This document shows, piece by piece, positions 18,141-26,081 of a stretch of 64,000 nucleotides of DNA; positions within the stretch are counted from its first letter, which is position 1, and each line of letters opens with the position of its first letter. The notes beneath the pieces were generated by a model. That model was not told where the DNA came from. It ran no database searches and saw nothing but the letters and a program-made list of their open reading frames with translations. This DNA is from JABMOV01 sp964654545. Lineage in GTDB: Bacteria > Fidelibacterota > Marinisomatia > Marinisomatales > JABMOV01. The stretch spans positions 44,415-108,414 of the forward strand of contig CAZZIU010000008.1 in NCBI GenBank assembly GCA_964654545.1. The letters run 5' to 3'. Position numbers and translations under genes: made by a program.

Positions 18141-19217
18141 ATGATCAAGAGAAAACAAACAAGACAGATAATGGTCGGCAATGTACCTATTGGTGGTAAT
18201 GCACCAATTCCGGTTCAATCCATGACCACAACCAAAACGCATGATATTGTGGCCACGCTGAAAGAAGTTGAACGTCTTGAAGAAGCGGGCTGTCAGATTA
18301 TTAGAATAACGGTTCCTGATCAAAAAGCTGCCACTGCGCTGGCAGAGATAAAAAAGGAAATGACGGTACCGATAGTGGCAGATATACATTTTAATTATCG
18401 TATGGCATTAGAAGCGGTCGATGCAGGGGCAGATAAAATTCGAATAAATCCGGGAAATATTGGTGGTAACGACCGTGTGCAGGAAGTACTGACGAAAGTC
18501 AAAGCAGCCGGTCTCCCTATCCGAATTGGCGTGAATGCAGGTAGCCTGGAGAAGGATTTGATAGATAAATATGGCTTTCCTACCGCCGAAGCAATGGTGG
18601 AAAGCGCGGAACGGCACATCACAATTTGTCGCAAATTTGATTTTGATGAGTTGGTTGTGTCCCTAAAATCCTCTGATGTTCAGTTGATGATAGATGCATA
18701 TCGTCTTTTCTCAGAAAAATTTGATTATCCACTCCACTTGGGCGTCACGGAAGCTGGTCCAAAATCGTCTGGAACGATTAAATCATCTGTAGGCATTGGT
18801 ACATTACTCGCAGAGGGCATCGGTGATACGATCCGGGTGAGCCTGACGGATGATCCGGTTGAAGAAGTGGTTGCGGGATTTGAAATATTGAAATCACTTG
18901 GATTAGCGAGTAAAGGCGTCACAATTGTAGCCTGTCCAACCTGTGGGCGACTGGAAGTAGATCTGTTTAAAATCGCACGAGAAATGGAAGACCGTTTACG
19001 TCATGTCAAAACGCCAATGTCGATTGCACTGATGGGTTGTGCAGTCAATGGACCGGGAGAAGCTTCTCACACGGATTTGGGAATAGCATTCGGAAAAGGG
19101 AGTGGACATTTATATTATAAAGGTGAAAATTTAGGTAAGGTTACAGAATCGGATGCACTGGATAAACTTGAAGAAGTGATTATCCGATTTGAAGATGAGC
19201 AAGCCAATGGAGGCTAA
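18141..19217 (+). CDS. ispG: 4-hydroxy-3-methylbut-2-enyl diphosphate synthase (IspG/GcpE)
   Basis: A 358-residue [4Fe-4S] enzyme of the methylerythritol-phosphate pathway, converting cyclic MEcPP to HMBPP. The TIM-barrel half starts with V-P-I-G-G-N-A-P-I-P-V-Q-S-M-T and I-V-A-D-I-H-F. The cluster ligands are visible: Cys265 and Cys268 (A-C-P-T-C-G-R), Cys300 and Glu307 (G-C-A-V-N-G-P-G-E). It is the compact bacterial form without the extra plant-type middle domain. Together with the polyprenyl synthase at 7841-8830 it shows isoprenoids are made by the MEP route. The stop precedes the next start by one base. Confidence 0.97.
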   Translation: MIKRKQTRQIMVGNVPIGGNAPIPVQSMTTTKTHDIVATLKEVERLEEAGCQIIRITVPDQKAATALAEIKKEMTVPIVADIHFNYRMALEAVDAGADKIRINPGNIGGNDRVQEVLTKVKAAGLPIRIGVNAGSLEKDLIDKYGFPTAEAMVESAERHITICRKFDFDELVVSLKSSDVQLMIDAYRLFSEKFDYPLHLGVTEAGPKSSGTIKSSVGIGTLLAEGIGDTIRVSLTDDPVEEVVAGFEILKSLGLASKGVTIVACPTCGRLEVDLFKIAREMEDRLRHVKTPMSIALMGCAVNGPGEASHTDLGIAFGKGSGHLYYKGENLGKVTESDALDKLEEVIIRFEDEQANGG

Positions 19218-19218
19218 A

Positions 19219-19656
19219 ATGCGTAAAATCTCTCTTTTAGTATATGTACTGGTTGTCTTTCTTCCGGCTCAAGAACCAAAAGAGCCGGTAGTATCACCAA
19301 TCGTTGCCTATTGGAAAACCCTGTCATCAGAAGAAAAGGAAGTTTTCCTTTTTAGCTATATGACGCAGGTTTTTGATACCTATAATTCCATGAAATCAGA
19401 ACTGGGCTATAATGATATCACCAGATGGTACTATGAAAATAAGGCTGAAACTGTATTTGGAATATTTGACCAGCTGGAGGTGACGAATCTTGCCGAATTT
19501 GTGGGATGGATAGACGAATTTTATGTGAATGATGAATTTATGGATCGACCGTTTGATGAAGCATTGCGGTTTGCTTTTCGCTTTCAACAGGCAGCTGGCG
19601 AAACATTATGGGAGAAATACGAAAACGTAAAATATGGAAAGATTAAACCGAATTAA
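19219..19656 (+). CDS. Exported hypothetical protein (145 aa)
   Basis: A 145-residue protein with an N-terminal signal peptide (K-I-S-L-L-V-Y-V-L-V-V-F-L-P-A-Q). The mature part is acidic and helical with many aromatic residues (W-Y-Y-E-N-K, E-F-Y-V-N-D-E-F). ATG 19219 is chosen because a clear GGAGG (19209-19213) lies just upstream, inside the end of ispG, and because it places the signal peptide at the very N-terminus; the ATG at 19189 is rejected. No known family recognised. It overlaps the next small gene by one base. Confidence 0.65.
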   Translation: MRKISLLVYVLVVFLPAQEPKEPVVSPIVAYWKTLSSEEKEVFLFSYMTQVFDTYNSMKSELGYNDITRWYYENKAETVFGIFDQLEVTNLAEFVGWIDEFYVNDEFMDRPFDEALRFAFRFQQAAGETLWEKYENVKYGKIKPN

Positions 19657-19847
19657 TGTCACTCTATAGACCAGATTTTATTGTCGAATGGTTGTCCATA
19701 ATTAAAAGCGATGGAATAAAGGGCCTCATTCGTCAAAAAGGTCTTAAAATTGTATTATTATTTATCGGATTTTATTTGGTAAGGGATGGCATTATTTATG
19801 TGTTATTGCCCTATCTTTCCTTTAAAGGGTTGGTATCTTGTAACTAA
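19656..19847 (+). CDS. Small single-helix membrane protein
   Basis: A 63-residue protein beginning M-S-L-Y-R-P-D-F-I-V-E-W-L. A basic stretch (I-R-Q-K-G-L-K) is followed by a hydrophobic helix (about residues 31-55, I-V-L-L-F-I-G-F-Y-L-V-R-D-G-I-I-Y-V-L-L-P). Its ATG uses the last base of the preceding stop (TAATG), so it is translated with the 145-residue exported protein. It may be a small membrane partner of that protein. No family is recognised. Confidence 0.6.
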   Translation: MSLYRPDFIVEWLSIIKSDGIKGLIRQKGLKIVLLFIGFYLVRDGIIYVLLPYLSFKGLVSCN

Positions 19848-20004
19848 TAATTTATTGTACAAAATCGCATCACAAATTGGGATTTTACTCATCAGGAGTT
19901 TGTAAAAAGCATGACATTTTAGATTTAATACTTTATTTTGTGACAAGATATAATTTTCATATTCCTCAACGAATTGTTGATTAATTAACTATACAGGAGG
20001 ACCT

Positions 20005-21543
20005 ATGCCTGCCAAAGTACTGAGCAGTGCAGTCTTGGGAATCAATGCATACATTGTTGAAGTCGAGGTTCATATCACTCGTTCCCAATTGCCAAAATAC
20101 GTAACAGTCGGTTTACCGGAGGGTGCTGTAAAGGAAAGTAAAGAGCGAGTACGTGCTGCCATACAAAACTCCGGTTTTACATTTCCACCACATCATATTA
20201 CAGTAAATCTAGCTCCAGCAGATATCCGTAAAGAGGGTTCAGCCTTTGATATGCCGATTGCCATTGGGATTCTTGCAGAATTGGGTCATATTGATCCCAC
20301 ATATCTGAAAAATATAGTGTTACTGGGTGAATTGGCTCTCGATGGGAGTCTGCGGCCAATAAAAGGTGCTTTACCGATATCACTGGCAATCAAAGAAGCA
20401 AAAATCCATGGAATTTTATTGCCAGAAGGAAATGCCAATGAAGCAGGAGTTGTGAATGGCATTAAGGTAGTAGGAGTGAATCACTTGAAAGACGTAATTC
20501 AAATACTGAATAAAGAATTACATCCACAACCTGTTGAGATCGATCGGTCAACATTGTTTAAACAAGTAAAGCAGTATTCTGTTGACTTTCAGGATGTAAA
20601 AGGACAGGAGCAGGTAAAAAGAGCATTGGAGGTTGCAGCGGCCGGCAATCATAACGTTATAATGATTGGTCCACCTGGAAGCGGTAAAACCATGCTTGCA
20701 AAACGTATTCCTACTATTCTTCCGGAGTTAAGTATCGATGAGGCACTGGAAGCAACCAAGATTCATTCCGTGGCTGGACTATTACCCGATCAGCAGGGGT
20801 TGGTTGGTAATCGTCCATTTCGTTCACCACATCACACGATTTCAGATGCAGGATTAATAGGAGGAGGTAACATACCGAGACCTGGCGAAGTCAGTCTGGC
20901 ACATCATGGCGTTTTGTTTCTGGATGAATTACCGGAATTCAAGAAAAATGTATTGGAGGTATTGCGACAACCCTTGGAAGATGGTACGGTAACAATTTCC
21001 CGTGCCGCAATGTCGCTAACCTACCCAGCACAATTTATGTTAATTGCTGCTATGAATCCCTGTCCGTGCGGATATGCCACCGATCCCAACAATGAATGTA
21101 CCTGCACCGGACAGATGATACAGAAATATGTCAATCGAATATCAGGACCTCTGATGGATCGAATAGATATTCACATTGAAGTCCCTGCTGTTCCGTTTGA
21201 TCAGCTATCTAGAGTTGAATCGACAACCACTTCACAACAAATCCGACGCAGAGTTCAGAAAACAAAAAAAATTCAATTGTGTCGGTTCGAAAGCGACGAT
21301 GGGAAATTCAACAATGCGCAAATGGATAGCAGAGATATACTTGAATATTGTTCACTTGATAAAGAATCGAAAAGTCTCATTAAAACTGCAATGAACCAAC
21401 TTGGGTTATCTGCACGGGCATATGACCGAATACTAAAAGTGGCTCGCACAATTGCAGACCTGGCACAGTCTAAAAATATTCAAGTAATACATATAAGTGA
21501 GGCCATACAATACCGGAGTCTGGACAGGAAACTATGGCTGTAA
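20005..21543 (+). CDS. comM: YifB/ComM-family magnesium-chelatase-like AAA+ ATPase
   Basis: A 512-residue ATPase. ComM is a hexameric helicase that aids branch migration of natural-transformation DNA in several proteobacteria; the role elsewhere is less certain. The N-terminal LonC-like ChlI domain spans about 20-180, Walker A GPPGSGKT lies at 222-229, the Walker B L-F-L-D-E-L-P-E-F near 305-313, and a cysteine set C-P-C-G-Y ... C-T-C near 350 is family-typical. A strong AGGAGG (19995-20000) sits 4 bases before ATG 20005. It is preceded by 157 bases of non-coding DNA and is likely its own unit. Confidence 0.95.
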   Translation: MPAKVLSSAVLGINAYIVEVEVHITRSQLPKYVTVGLPEGAVKESKERVRAAIQNSGFTFPPHHITVNLAPADIRKEGSAFDMPIAIGILAELGHIDPTYLKNIVLLGELALDGSLRPIKGALPISLAIKEAKIHGILLPEGNANEAGVVNGIKVVGVNHLKDVIQILNKELHPQPVEIDRSTLFKQVKQYSVDFQDVKGQEQVKRALEVAAAGNHNVIMIGPPGSGKTMLAKRIPTILPELSIDEALEATKIHSVAGLLPDQQGLVGNRPFRSPHHTISDAGLIGGGNIPRPGEVSLAHHGVLFLDELPEFKKNVLEVLRQPLEDGTVTISRAAMSLTYPAQFMLIAAMNPCPCGYATDPNNECTCTGQMIQKYVNRISGPLMDRIDIHIEVPAVPFDQLSRVESTTTSQQIRRRVQKTKKIQLCRFESDDGKFNNAQMDSRDILEYCSLDKESKSLIKTAMNQLGLSARAYDRILKVARTIADLAQSKNIQVIHISEAIQYRSLDRKLWL

Positions 21544-21699
21544 TCATATGAAATATATCACTAGCTGAATTTTAGCTATCGACGGAGAAATGTAAATAAT
21601 TAGCAATATAATGAATATATATACATATAATGTAAAATAATTCTTTGATTATATAATAATTTTCATATAAACTTTGCCGTAACGAATGGGAGATACGAA

Positions 21700-22460
21700 A
21701 TGAAAAAAGTACTTTTTACACTTCTAGGACTGGCAGTTATTTTTGTTGGCTGCAATGTGGGACCCAGTACCAGTGGTCCTGATCAGCAGACATTTACAAA
21801 TTCACCTTATAATATAATACCATCCGAAACCTGTGAACATCAATTGGTAAATATGCGTGGTCACGATGGTGGCGCCAATGTTGTTGAAGCGGATGATGGT
21901 ACGGTATACGAATGCGATGCCGGTCACATACACGAAGCCTTTGGTGGTGAAATAGTTCATGAAGGGCATTTTGCTGATAACTATAATGGTTCGCCTTATT
22001 CTTTATCATTAAGCAGAGGATACGAGCTAGAAATTGGTGGCGATGGCGTCGTAGAGATATCAGGTGCAGCCAGTTTACAGATGTTGTTGCCAGGTAGTGA
22101 AGACGAGGATGATGACGATGATCACGGTGATGATGATGAAGATGGCTGGGTGAATGTTCCTGGTCCTGGCACATACCAGGTGCTTAAACTGCGTAAAGCA
22201 GGTGATGATCACAATGACCGCAGTGAAGGCGATGGGGATGTTTCTATTGTTGAAACAGTAAATGTGGTTATTGTTAATAAATCTGGTNNNNNNNNNNNNN
22301 NNNNNNNNNNNNNNNNNNNNNNNNNNNNNNNNNNNNNNNNNNNNNNNNNNNNNNNNNNNNNNNNNNNNNNNNNNNNNNNNNNNNNNNTGGGGATGTTTCT
22401 ATTGTTGAAACAGTAAATGTGGTTATTGTTAATAAATCTGGTGGAAACGAGAATGACTAA
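21700..22460 (+). CDS. Acidic lipoprotein interrupted by an assembly gap
   Basis: The first 196 codons precede the N run; if the identical 55-bp copies on both sides of the gap are overlapped, the frame continues with G-N-E-N-D and stops at TAA 22458-22460, giving about 201 residues. A lipobox V-F-V-G-C puts the lipidated cysteine at 18. The mature part has two more cysteines and several His, then a dense Asp/Glu tract around residue 133-150 (S-E-D-E-D-D-D-D-D-H-G) and another His/Asp-rich patch near 168-180. Such tracts may bind divalent cations, which is inference. A GGGAG lies before ATG 21700. No family recognised. Confidence 0.7.
22233..22442 (+). repeat. Identical 55-bp direct copies on both sides of the scaffold gap
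   Basis: Bases 22233-22287 and 22388-22442 are identical over all 55 positions and end exactly at the gap on the left and begin exactly at it on the right. This is the pattern of two contigs that share a terminal overlap of one k-mer and were scaffolded with Ns instead of merged, not of a biological repeat. Confidence 0.9.
22288..22387. other. Assembly gap (100 N)
   Basis: Exactly 100 undetermined bases, the conventional placeholder for a gap of unknown size. The flanking identical copies indicate that no sequence is truly missing here; merging them removes 155 positions and restores an open frame to the lipoprotein stop at 22458-22460. Confidence 0.97.
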
Positions 22461-23946
22461 TCTTATCCCACATGATATACGGGATTTATTTCCAAGCACC
22501 GAAGTTTTATTGGGACCTAACGAAGTCATTGATAGAACGAAAGTGCAACATTATCTAGAAAAAACCACAGATATTTATAAACTAAATTTGGTTTCACGTA
22601 CAGATGCATTACAAGATATATCAGCTTGTATAAACAGTAGCGATAATAGTTTAAGTGGTATTGCGCTTACAGCACTTGGGAGCATACACACCTTTAACGG
22701 TAATTATCGTGAAGCGTTTAGTGCATTTAATATTGCATTTGAAAAACCTGTTCAAAGCGATATAAAAGCTTATCTATACATTGAAGTTTCAAATTTAATG
22801 AGAAAGCTATCCTATCGTTATGAAGCTATCTCAATTCTAGATCAGGCAATAACCCTAACGACAAATGAAAAACTAAAACAAAGAATAAATACGTGTTATG
22901 GCCTTTGTTATAAAGCAATCGATACAGATCGAGCACTCCAGTACCTTGAAGAATCGGAAAATTATTATAGAAATGCACATGATATTGTCCGATTGGTTCC
23001 TGTACTTAGACATATAGGTTTGACGCATATCAATAGAAAACAATATGAAGTTGCCTATAAGTACTTTGATGAAGCCGTACAAATTGCTTTGGAGAATAAC
23101 CTTGATGATCATTACTGTTCTTGTTTAAATGACATTGGGTGGCTTCATGTAGCAAAAGGGGACTTTGATTGGGCTAAACAAATCTATTTGGATTTGTTGA
23201 CGCATGATTTATCACCTTATTCAAAATCGTTAGCACTTCAAAATCTCGGTTTTATCGCCTACAAAACTGAGGATTATAAAGAAGCTGTTTCATATCACAG
23301 TCAATCACTGCGTATTACTCGTGAACAAGATATGCGTGATATGCTTTTTGAAGATTATTATAAGCTTGGAAAAAGCTACGAGAAAATAGGTGAAGTTGGA
23401 TTATCTGATTACTTTTATCGGGAAGGTTATCGCGAATTACAGAAAGAGATTAATCTTGGTTTAAGGTTGATGGGGTACAGAAAATCATTATTGGATAATT
23501 ATATTCTCTTTCTGCAGGCACACCAGCAGGATCCGCATATGAATTTGAATGAGAAAATTTTTGATTTCACAAAAGATAAACAATTCAAAGAAATCAGGAA
23601 ATTTTTCCAACGCTCCTTATTGACCAAACATTTGGAACGAATTCCTGATACAAATCAATTGTGCACTAAATTAGAATTTGATCAACGTACTTATTTCAAT
23701 TATCAAAAGAAATTACATCTTAAACGAGGTGATTCAGTTACGGAAATAGAAAATCCGTATTTAGATCAATATCTTGAATCACTTGCCCAATACCCCTGGC
23801 GTGAAGCTAATAATCGTTTTGAAGACGATCTATATAGCCATCTCCTCAGTCGTTACCAATTTAATAAAAAGAAATTGGCAAATGCGCTGGGGGTATCTTA
23901 TGCTCAGGTCGTTCAAAAAACCGCAAAGGTGAAAATAGAATCATGA
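22453..23946 (+). CDS. TPR protein with a C-terminal Fis-like helix-turn-helix
   Basis: A 497-residue cytoplasmic protein with no signal peptide. Residues ~60-330 are tetratricopeptide repeats (N-G-N-Y-R-E-A-F-S-A-F-N-I-A-F-E-K, K-Q-Y-E-V-A-Y-K-Y-F-D-E-A-V). The final ~30 residues read N-K-K-K-L-A-N-A-L-G-V-S-Y-A-Q-V-V-Q-K, close to the Fis/NtrC DNA-binding helix-turn-helix. It is therefore a likely regulator whose TPR array binds a protein or peptide. ATG 22453 overlaps the lipoprotein stop by 8 bases; a longer frame start at 22417 falls in the duplicated gap-flanking sequence. Its stop overlaps the next small ORF. Confidence 0.75.
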   Translation: MTNLIPHDIRDLFPSTEVLLGPNEVIDRTKVQHYLEKTTDIYKLNLVSRTDALQDISACINSSDNSLSGIALTALGSIHTFNGNYREAFSAFNIAFEKPVQSDIKAYLYIEVSNLMRKLSYRYEAISILDQAITLTTNEKLKQRINTCYGLCYKAIDTDRALQYLEESENYYRNAHDIVRLVPVLRHIGLTHINRKQYEVAYKYFDEAVQIALENNLDDHYCSCLNDIGWLHVAKGDFDWAKQIYLDLLTHDLSPYSKSLALQNLGFIAYKTEDYKEAVSYHSQSLRITREQDMRDMLFEDYYKLGKSYEKIGEVGLSDYFYREGYRELQKEINLGLRLMGYRKSLLDNYILFLQAHQQDPHMNLNEKIFDFTKDKQFKEIRKFFQRSLLTKHLERIPDTNQLCTKLEFDQRTYFNYQKKLHLKRGDSVTEIENPYLDQYLESLAQYPWREANNRFEDDLYSHLLSRYQFNKKKLANALGVSYAQVVQKTAKVKIES

Positions 23947-24137
23947 TCACCTTTGATTTTAACAATTCCGTCGTGTTCCAGTCTGGAAGGAACACAATCA
24001 ATCCAAATGCAGGTGACTGTTTTTCAAATGCGAAACTTCCCCCTTCGCACATTAAGAAACCGGCATTTCAATCTCTCCTCTCAAATACCGTGGTTAAACC
24101 CGTTTCTTTCTCTGATCACGACGGACAATTATTATGA
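23943..24137 (+). CDS. Possible 64-aa coupled small protein
   Basis: This frame begins with ATG inside the stop of the TPR regulator (ATGA, 23943-23946) and ends with TGA (24135-24137) inside the tandem ATG-ATG start of the receiver gene, so it exactly fills the space between two genes with coupling at both ends. The product starts M-I-T-F-D-F-N-N-S-V-V-F and is polar, without a signal peptide or membrane helix. Two other frames over the same bases are also partly open, so coding is uncertain; the double coupling is the main argument. Confidence 0.4.
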   Translation: MITFDFNNSVVFQSGRNTINPNAGDCFSNAKLPPSHIKKPAFQSLLSNTVVKPVSFSDHDGQLL

Positions 24138-24508
24138 TGAATACACAAAAAACCATACTAATCGTAGATGACGACTACACGATAAAACGCCTTTTTCATT
24201 TTATCCTCAAGGATGATTATGATGGCGAATTTCTCTTTGCAGCAAATGGTCAGGAGGCACTTGAGATGTGTCAACTGCATCAACCGGAAATGGTCCTTAT
24301 GGATATTGTCATGCCCATAATGGACGGTATTACCTCTATGAAAAAGATGCGCTCATCAGGATATAAAAATCCTATTATTGCTGTTAGCTCTTATGCCAAT
24401 GCAGAAAAAACAAAATTTATTGCATCAGGTGCAAGCAATGTGATCTCCAAACCAGCCAGTAAACAACAGATACTGGATCAATTAAAGTATATTAAAGGCG
24501 TTTCCTAA
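24134..24508 (+). CDS. Single-domain response regulator (CheY-like receiver)
   Basis: A 124-residue receiver with no output domain. The acidic pair D-D-D lies at residues 12-14, the phospho-acceptor Asp in V-L-M-D-I-V-M-P near 57, a conserved Thr/Ser in A-V-S-S-Y-A near 85 and Lys in I-S-K-P near 107. Start is ATG 24134 or 24137. There is no histidine kinase nearby, so it is an orphan. The gene follows the TPR/helix-turn-helix regulator closely, which suggests a common pathway. A hairpin with a T-run follows at 24564-24588. Confidence 0.92.
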   Translation: MMNTQKTILIVDDDYTIKRLFHFILKDDYDGEFLFAANGQEALEMCQLHQPEMVLMDIVMPIMDGITSMKKMRSSGYKNPIIAVSSYANAEKTKFIASGASNVISKPASKQQILDQLKYIKGVS

Positions 24509-24563
24509 ATTGTCCTGATCAATGGCTATGATTAAGATTTGAACGTCCCATTATCTTTCTCTG

Positions 24564-24588
24564 AAACCCCGATTATTCGTGGTTTTTT
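24564..24588 (+). terminator. Intrinsic terminator after the receiver gene
   Basis: Stem AAACC-C-CGA pairs with TCG-T-GGTTT across a TTAT loop with one mismatch, followed by six Ts. It lies 56 bases after the receiver stop and upstream of the symporter. Confidence 0.65.
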
Positions 24589-24669
24589 ATTACCAAAATG
24601 TGCTCATATATATTTCCTATGATCTGTATATTAATCCCCTGTGATTTACTTGAATATTTTGCCAGAATC

Positions 24670-24683
24670 AGGAGAACAATATT
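24670..24683 (+). promoter_or_regulatory. Shine-Dalgarno AGGAG serving an ATT start codon
   Basis: AGGAG at 24670-24674 is followed after six bases by ATT 24681-24683, which opens the symporter frame. The next canonical start in frame is ATG 24726, which has its own GGAGGG directly adjacent with almost no spacing, and would delete most of membrane helix 1. Confidence 0.6.
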
Positions 24684-26081
24684 AATTGGATTGATACAGG
24701 TATTATTGTTTTATTTATTGGAGGGATGGCGCTTTACGGTTATCGCCAAAGTAAATACAATAAAACAGTAGACGACTTTTTCCTTGCTGATCGACAGCTT
24801 CCCTGGATTGTGGCAATGTTTTCCATCGTTGCGACAGAGACATCCGTGCTTACATTTATCAGCGTACCTGGACTAGCATACCAGGGGAATTGGTTTTTTC
24901 TCCAGCTAGCCTTTGGTTATATATGCGGTCGTATCCTGGTTTCCATTTTTTTATTACCCCAGTATTTCAAAAAACCGATTACTTCCATATATGAAATTCT
25001 AGGCAACAAATATGGAAAGGGTATTCAGAAAACAGCTTCTGGAGTCTTCCTGGTAACCAGAATCCTTGCTGATGGCATACGGTTTTTAGCAACAGCAACA
25101 ATTGTCCATGTCATTAGCGGTTGGTCATTGCCTGTTGCTGTGTTGCTCATTGGAATTGTTACAGTTTTCTATACTGTTCTAGGTGGTATTCGAACGGTTG
25201 TATGGATTGATAGCTTTCAGTTTTTACTTTACATCGGGGGAGGTGTGATTGCCATTGTCTTTGCAGTCAATCTGCTCCCGATACCAAATAGCGAAGTATT
25301 CTCAAGTTTGAATGTTTTACATAAACTTAGTATTACCAATTTCAACGGCAACATATTCACGCAACCTTATAATTTTTTCAGTGCACTGATAGGTGGGGCA
25401 TTTTTGTCGTTCGCTTCCCACGGTGCAGATTATATGATGGTTCAGCGTGTATTGGGCACAAATAATCTTTCTTCTGCGCGCAAAGCAATGGTGGGAAGTG
25501 GAATATTTGTTACATTGCAATTTGCCATATTCTTGCTGGCTGGTTCATTGATTTTTATATATTACAGTGGCATGCATATAGATAAAGATCGAGAATTTGC
25601 TACATTTATCGTTAATGTTTTACCAACCGGTATAAAAGGTATACTATTTGCCGGAGTTTTATCAGCTGCGATGTCCACATTGAGTAGCAGCATAAATTCA
25701 CTTGCATCTTCAACCATTTCTGATTGGGGAATACCAAAATCACTTAAAAATTCTCGTGTCGCTTCGTTTGTTTGGGCAATAATTCTTATGGCTATAGCAC
25801 TCTTTTTTGATGAAGGTAATACGGCGATTGTAATCGTAGGTTTGCAAATCGCTTCTTTCACATATGGTGGATTGCTTGGTCTGTTTATTCTCAGTCGGTT
25901 GGAACGGAGTTTTCATTCTGCAAGTCTAATCATCGGGTTAATAGGGAGTTTATTGCTCGTTCTCATCCTTAAACAAACCGGTTTGGCATGGACTTGGTAT
26001 ATTCTTTGCGCCGTAACTATTAATCTTGTACTGGTATTTGTGGTTGATTTCGTCATGAATTATTTTACCGATGAAAAATAA
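24681..26081 (+). CDS. Sodium:solute symporter (SSS family), probable ATT start
   Basis: A 466-residue LeuT-fold sodium-coupled transporter with about 12-13 membrane helices. From ATT 24681 it reads N-W-I-D-T-G-I-I-V-L-F-I-G-G-M-A-L-Y-G, the standard SSS helix 1, then D-D-F-F-L-A-D-R-Q-L-P-W, the conserved loop. G-G-I-R-T-V-V-W-I-D-S-F-Q (residues ~165-177) matches the family helix 5 signature. The frame is closed upstream by TGA 24651-24653 and has no ATG, GTG or TTG before 24726. The substrate is unknown; linkage to a NamZ muramidase suggests a murein sugar or peptide. It overlaps the next gene by 11 bases. Confidence 0.9.
   Translation: MNWIDTGIIVLFIGGMALYGYRQSKYNKTVDDFFLADRQLPWIVAMFSIVATETSVLTFISVPGLAYQGNWFFLQLAFGYICGRILVSIFLLPQYFKKPITSIYEILGNKYGKGIQKTASGVFLVTRILADGIRFLATATIVHVISGWSLPVAVLLIGIVTVFYTVLGGIRTVVWIDSFQFLLYIGGGVIAIVFAVNLLPIPNSEVFSSLNVLHKLSITNFNGNIFTQPYNFFSALIGGAFLSFASHGADYMMVQRVLGTNNLSSARKAMVGSGIFVTLQFAIFLLAGSLIFIYYSGMHIDKDREFATFIVNVLPTGIKGILFAGVLSAAMSTLSSSINSLASSTISDWGIPKSLKNSRVASFVWAIILMAIALFFDEGNTAIVIVGLQIASFTYGGLLGLFILSRLERSFHSASLIIGLIGSLLLVLILKQTGLAWTWYILCAVTINLVLVFVVDFVMNYFTDEK

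Noticed and set aside
21555..21585. Small TAGCT ... AGCTA palindrome after comM
   Set aside because: No T-run follows and the stem has only five pairs, so it is not a convincing terminator or operator.
22388..22452. N-terminal M-W-L-L-L-I extension of the TPR regulator and M-F-L-L-L-K-Q tail of the lipoprotein
   Set aside because: Both are translations of the duplicated gap-flanking bases in the wrong frame caused by the arbitrary 100-N length.
23953..24171. Alternative 72-codon ORF overlapping the small coupled ORF
   Set aside because: It runs into the receiver gene by 38 bases, lacks coupling to either neighbour and has no Shine-Dalgarno.
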